Assembly: GCA_017547395.1 (NCBI GenBank)
Contig: JAFYPS010000028.1
Location: forward strand, 1-6,370
Source of the DNA: Clostridia bacterium
GTDB lineage: Bacteria; Bacillota_A; Clostridia; Oscillospirales; CAG-272
DNA: 6,370 bases
Direction of reading: 5' to 3'
In this document: positions 5,416 to 6,370 of the stretch, in pieces
How the letters are laid out: every line of letters begins with the position of its first letter
Numbering within the stretch: position 1 is the first letter of the stretch
Program-made: the position numbers and the translations under genes
Notes under the pieces: model-generated
What the model was told of the DNA's origin: nothing
Seen by the model: only the letters and a program-made list of their open reading frames with translations
Databases searched by the model: none

Positions 5416-6370
5416 ATGCGAGTACTTATGACCGGCGGAGGCACGGGTGGACATGTTTATCCCGCGCTTGCCATAGCATCTGTAATTAAACAAAATGAGC
5501 CCGACAGCGAGATTGCATTTGTCGGAACTCCAAGCGGAATGGAGAACAAACTTGTCGGAAATGCGGGGTATAAAATGTACCACGTAAATGTCAAGGGCTT
5601 CCGTCGCAGCTTGTCTCCAAAGAATCTGTATGCTATGTATCTTGCTCTTATTTCACCCGAAAGAGCAAAAAAAATCATACGCGAGTTCAAACCGGACATA
5701 GTTATCGGCACCGGCGGATACGTTTCCTGGCCGATACTTGTGGCTGCTGCAAAACTTGGCGTGCCGTCTGCAGTTCACGAATCAAATGCAGTCCCCGGAG
5801 TAACCGTACGTCGCCTCGCTTCGTATGTCGACAGAGTTTATATTAACTATCCCGAGAGCGCCGTGCTGCTTTCGCACAAGGAAAAGGCACTTAGGGTAGG
5901 TTGTCCGCTCAGGATGGACTTTGAGGCGGTAGATAAAAAGACGGCAAGAGAAAAACTCGGCATTCCCGAGGATAAAAAGGTAATACTTTCATTCGGCGGA
6001 TCTCTTGGCGCAGAGCAGGTCAATTTTGCGATGCTTGACTTTATGGAGGACTACGTAGCGAGTCATCCCGAGGTAGTGCATATTCACGCTACCGGCTCTA
6101 TCGAATGGGAAATAGCAACGGGTATTTACAAGGAAAAAGGTCTTGATAAATGCAATAACATTCGCTTCCTTGAATACATACACGATATGCCGCTTCAGAT
6201 GGCAGCGGCGGATCTTGTAATATGCCGCAGCGGTGCCAATACGGTGTCGGAGCTTGCGCTTATGAAAAAGGCAGCTTTGTTCATTCCTTCTCCTAACGTA
6301 ACGGACAATCAGCAGTTCAAAAATGCAAATGCGATAGCGGAAAAGGGCGGGGCACTTCTTATAGAGGAAA
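5416..6370 (+). CDS. murG: Undecaprenyldiphospho-muramoylpentapeptide beta-N-acetylglucosaminyltransferase, MurG (3' truncated)
   Basis: GT28-family peripheral membrane glycosyltransferase that transfers GlcNAc from UDP-GlcNAc to lipid I, making lipid II for export and polymerisation. 318 complete codons are present out of about 355-370; the window ends before the stop. The N-terminal acceptor domain has the glycine-rich loop GGGTGGHVYPALA (7-19), GTGGYVSWP (98-106) and HESNAVPG (121-128, usually HEQNAVPG). The linker has VGCPLR (161-166, usually GNPVR). The C-terminal UDP-GlcNAc domain has FGGSLGAE (193-200), EYIHDMPLQMAAADLVICRS (253-272), RSGANTVSEL (271-280) and the nucleotide-sugar segment TDNQQFKNA (296-304). 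The start is the first ATG, 8 nt after AAAGG (5403-5407), and gives the expected MRVLMTGGGTGG opening. It lies 67 nt after ftsW, a wider gap than elsewhere, but same-strand order suggests co-transcription. Confidence 0.96.
   Translation, partial: MRVLMTGGGTGGHVYPALAIASVIKQNEPDSEIAFVGTPSGMENKLVGNAGYKMYHVNVKGFRRSLSPKNLYAMYLALISPERAKKIIREFKPDIVIGTGGYVSWPILVAAAKLGVPSAVHESNAVPGVTVRRLASYVDRVYINYPESAVLLSHKEKALRVGCPLRMDFEAVDKKTAREKLGIPEDKKVILSFGGSLGAEQVNFAMLDFMEDYVASHPEVVHIHATGSIEWEIATGIYKEKGLDKCNNIRFLEYIHDMPLQMAAADLVICRSGANTVSELALMKKAALFIPSPNVTDNQQFKNANAIAEKGGALLIEE

Overview
This window is a stretch of a division and cell-wall (dcw) gene cluster, all on the plus strand. It carries the end of a PASTA-containing penicillin-binding protein, murE, a very divergent murF-like gene, mraY, ftsW (spoVE-like) and the first ~85-90% of murG. 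Nearly every base is coding, and spacers are 20-67 nt. The likely source is a Gram-positive clostridial bacterium (Bacillota, Clostridia, perhaps Oscillospirales). The reasons are the PASTA-tailed PBP directly upstream of murE, strong AGGAGG-type ribosome binding sites, a TTG start, and clostridial-looking variants in MurE (TTPDPE) and MurG (TDNQQ). Genus cannot be fixed from the sequence alone.

Layout: 1-154 PBP C-terminus; 204-1697 murE; 1720-3123 murF-like; 3144-4121 mraY; 4143-5348 ftsW; 5416-6370 murG, cut by the window edge. The spacers murE/murF-like, murF-like/mraY and mraY/ftsW are 22, 20 and 21 nt, each holding a ribosome binding site. The PBP/murE spacer (49 nt) and the ftsW/murG spacer (67 nt) are longer and each contains a weak inverted repeat. 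I see no convincing internal promoter or intrinsic terminator, so the set is probably one transcript.

The genes form one pathway. MurE adds the third stem residue (probably meso-diaminopimelate) to UDP-MurNAc-dipeptide, and MurF would add D-Ala-D-Ala. MraY transfers the muropeptide to undecaprenyl phosphate (lipid I), and MurG adds GlcNAc (lipid II). The SEDS protein FtsW and the class B PBP polymerise and crosslink lipid II at the septum.

The one truly odd element is the murF-like gene. It keeps the Mur-ligase fold signature and P-loop but appears to have lost most substrate-binding and catalytic residues, so it may be a pseudo-ligase or a changed enzyme. murD is also missing from its common place between mraY and ftsW/spoVE. 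The rest is ordinary dcw content; I found no evidence of a mobile element, CRISPR array or RNA gene.
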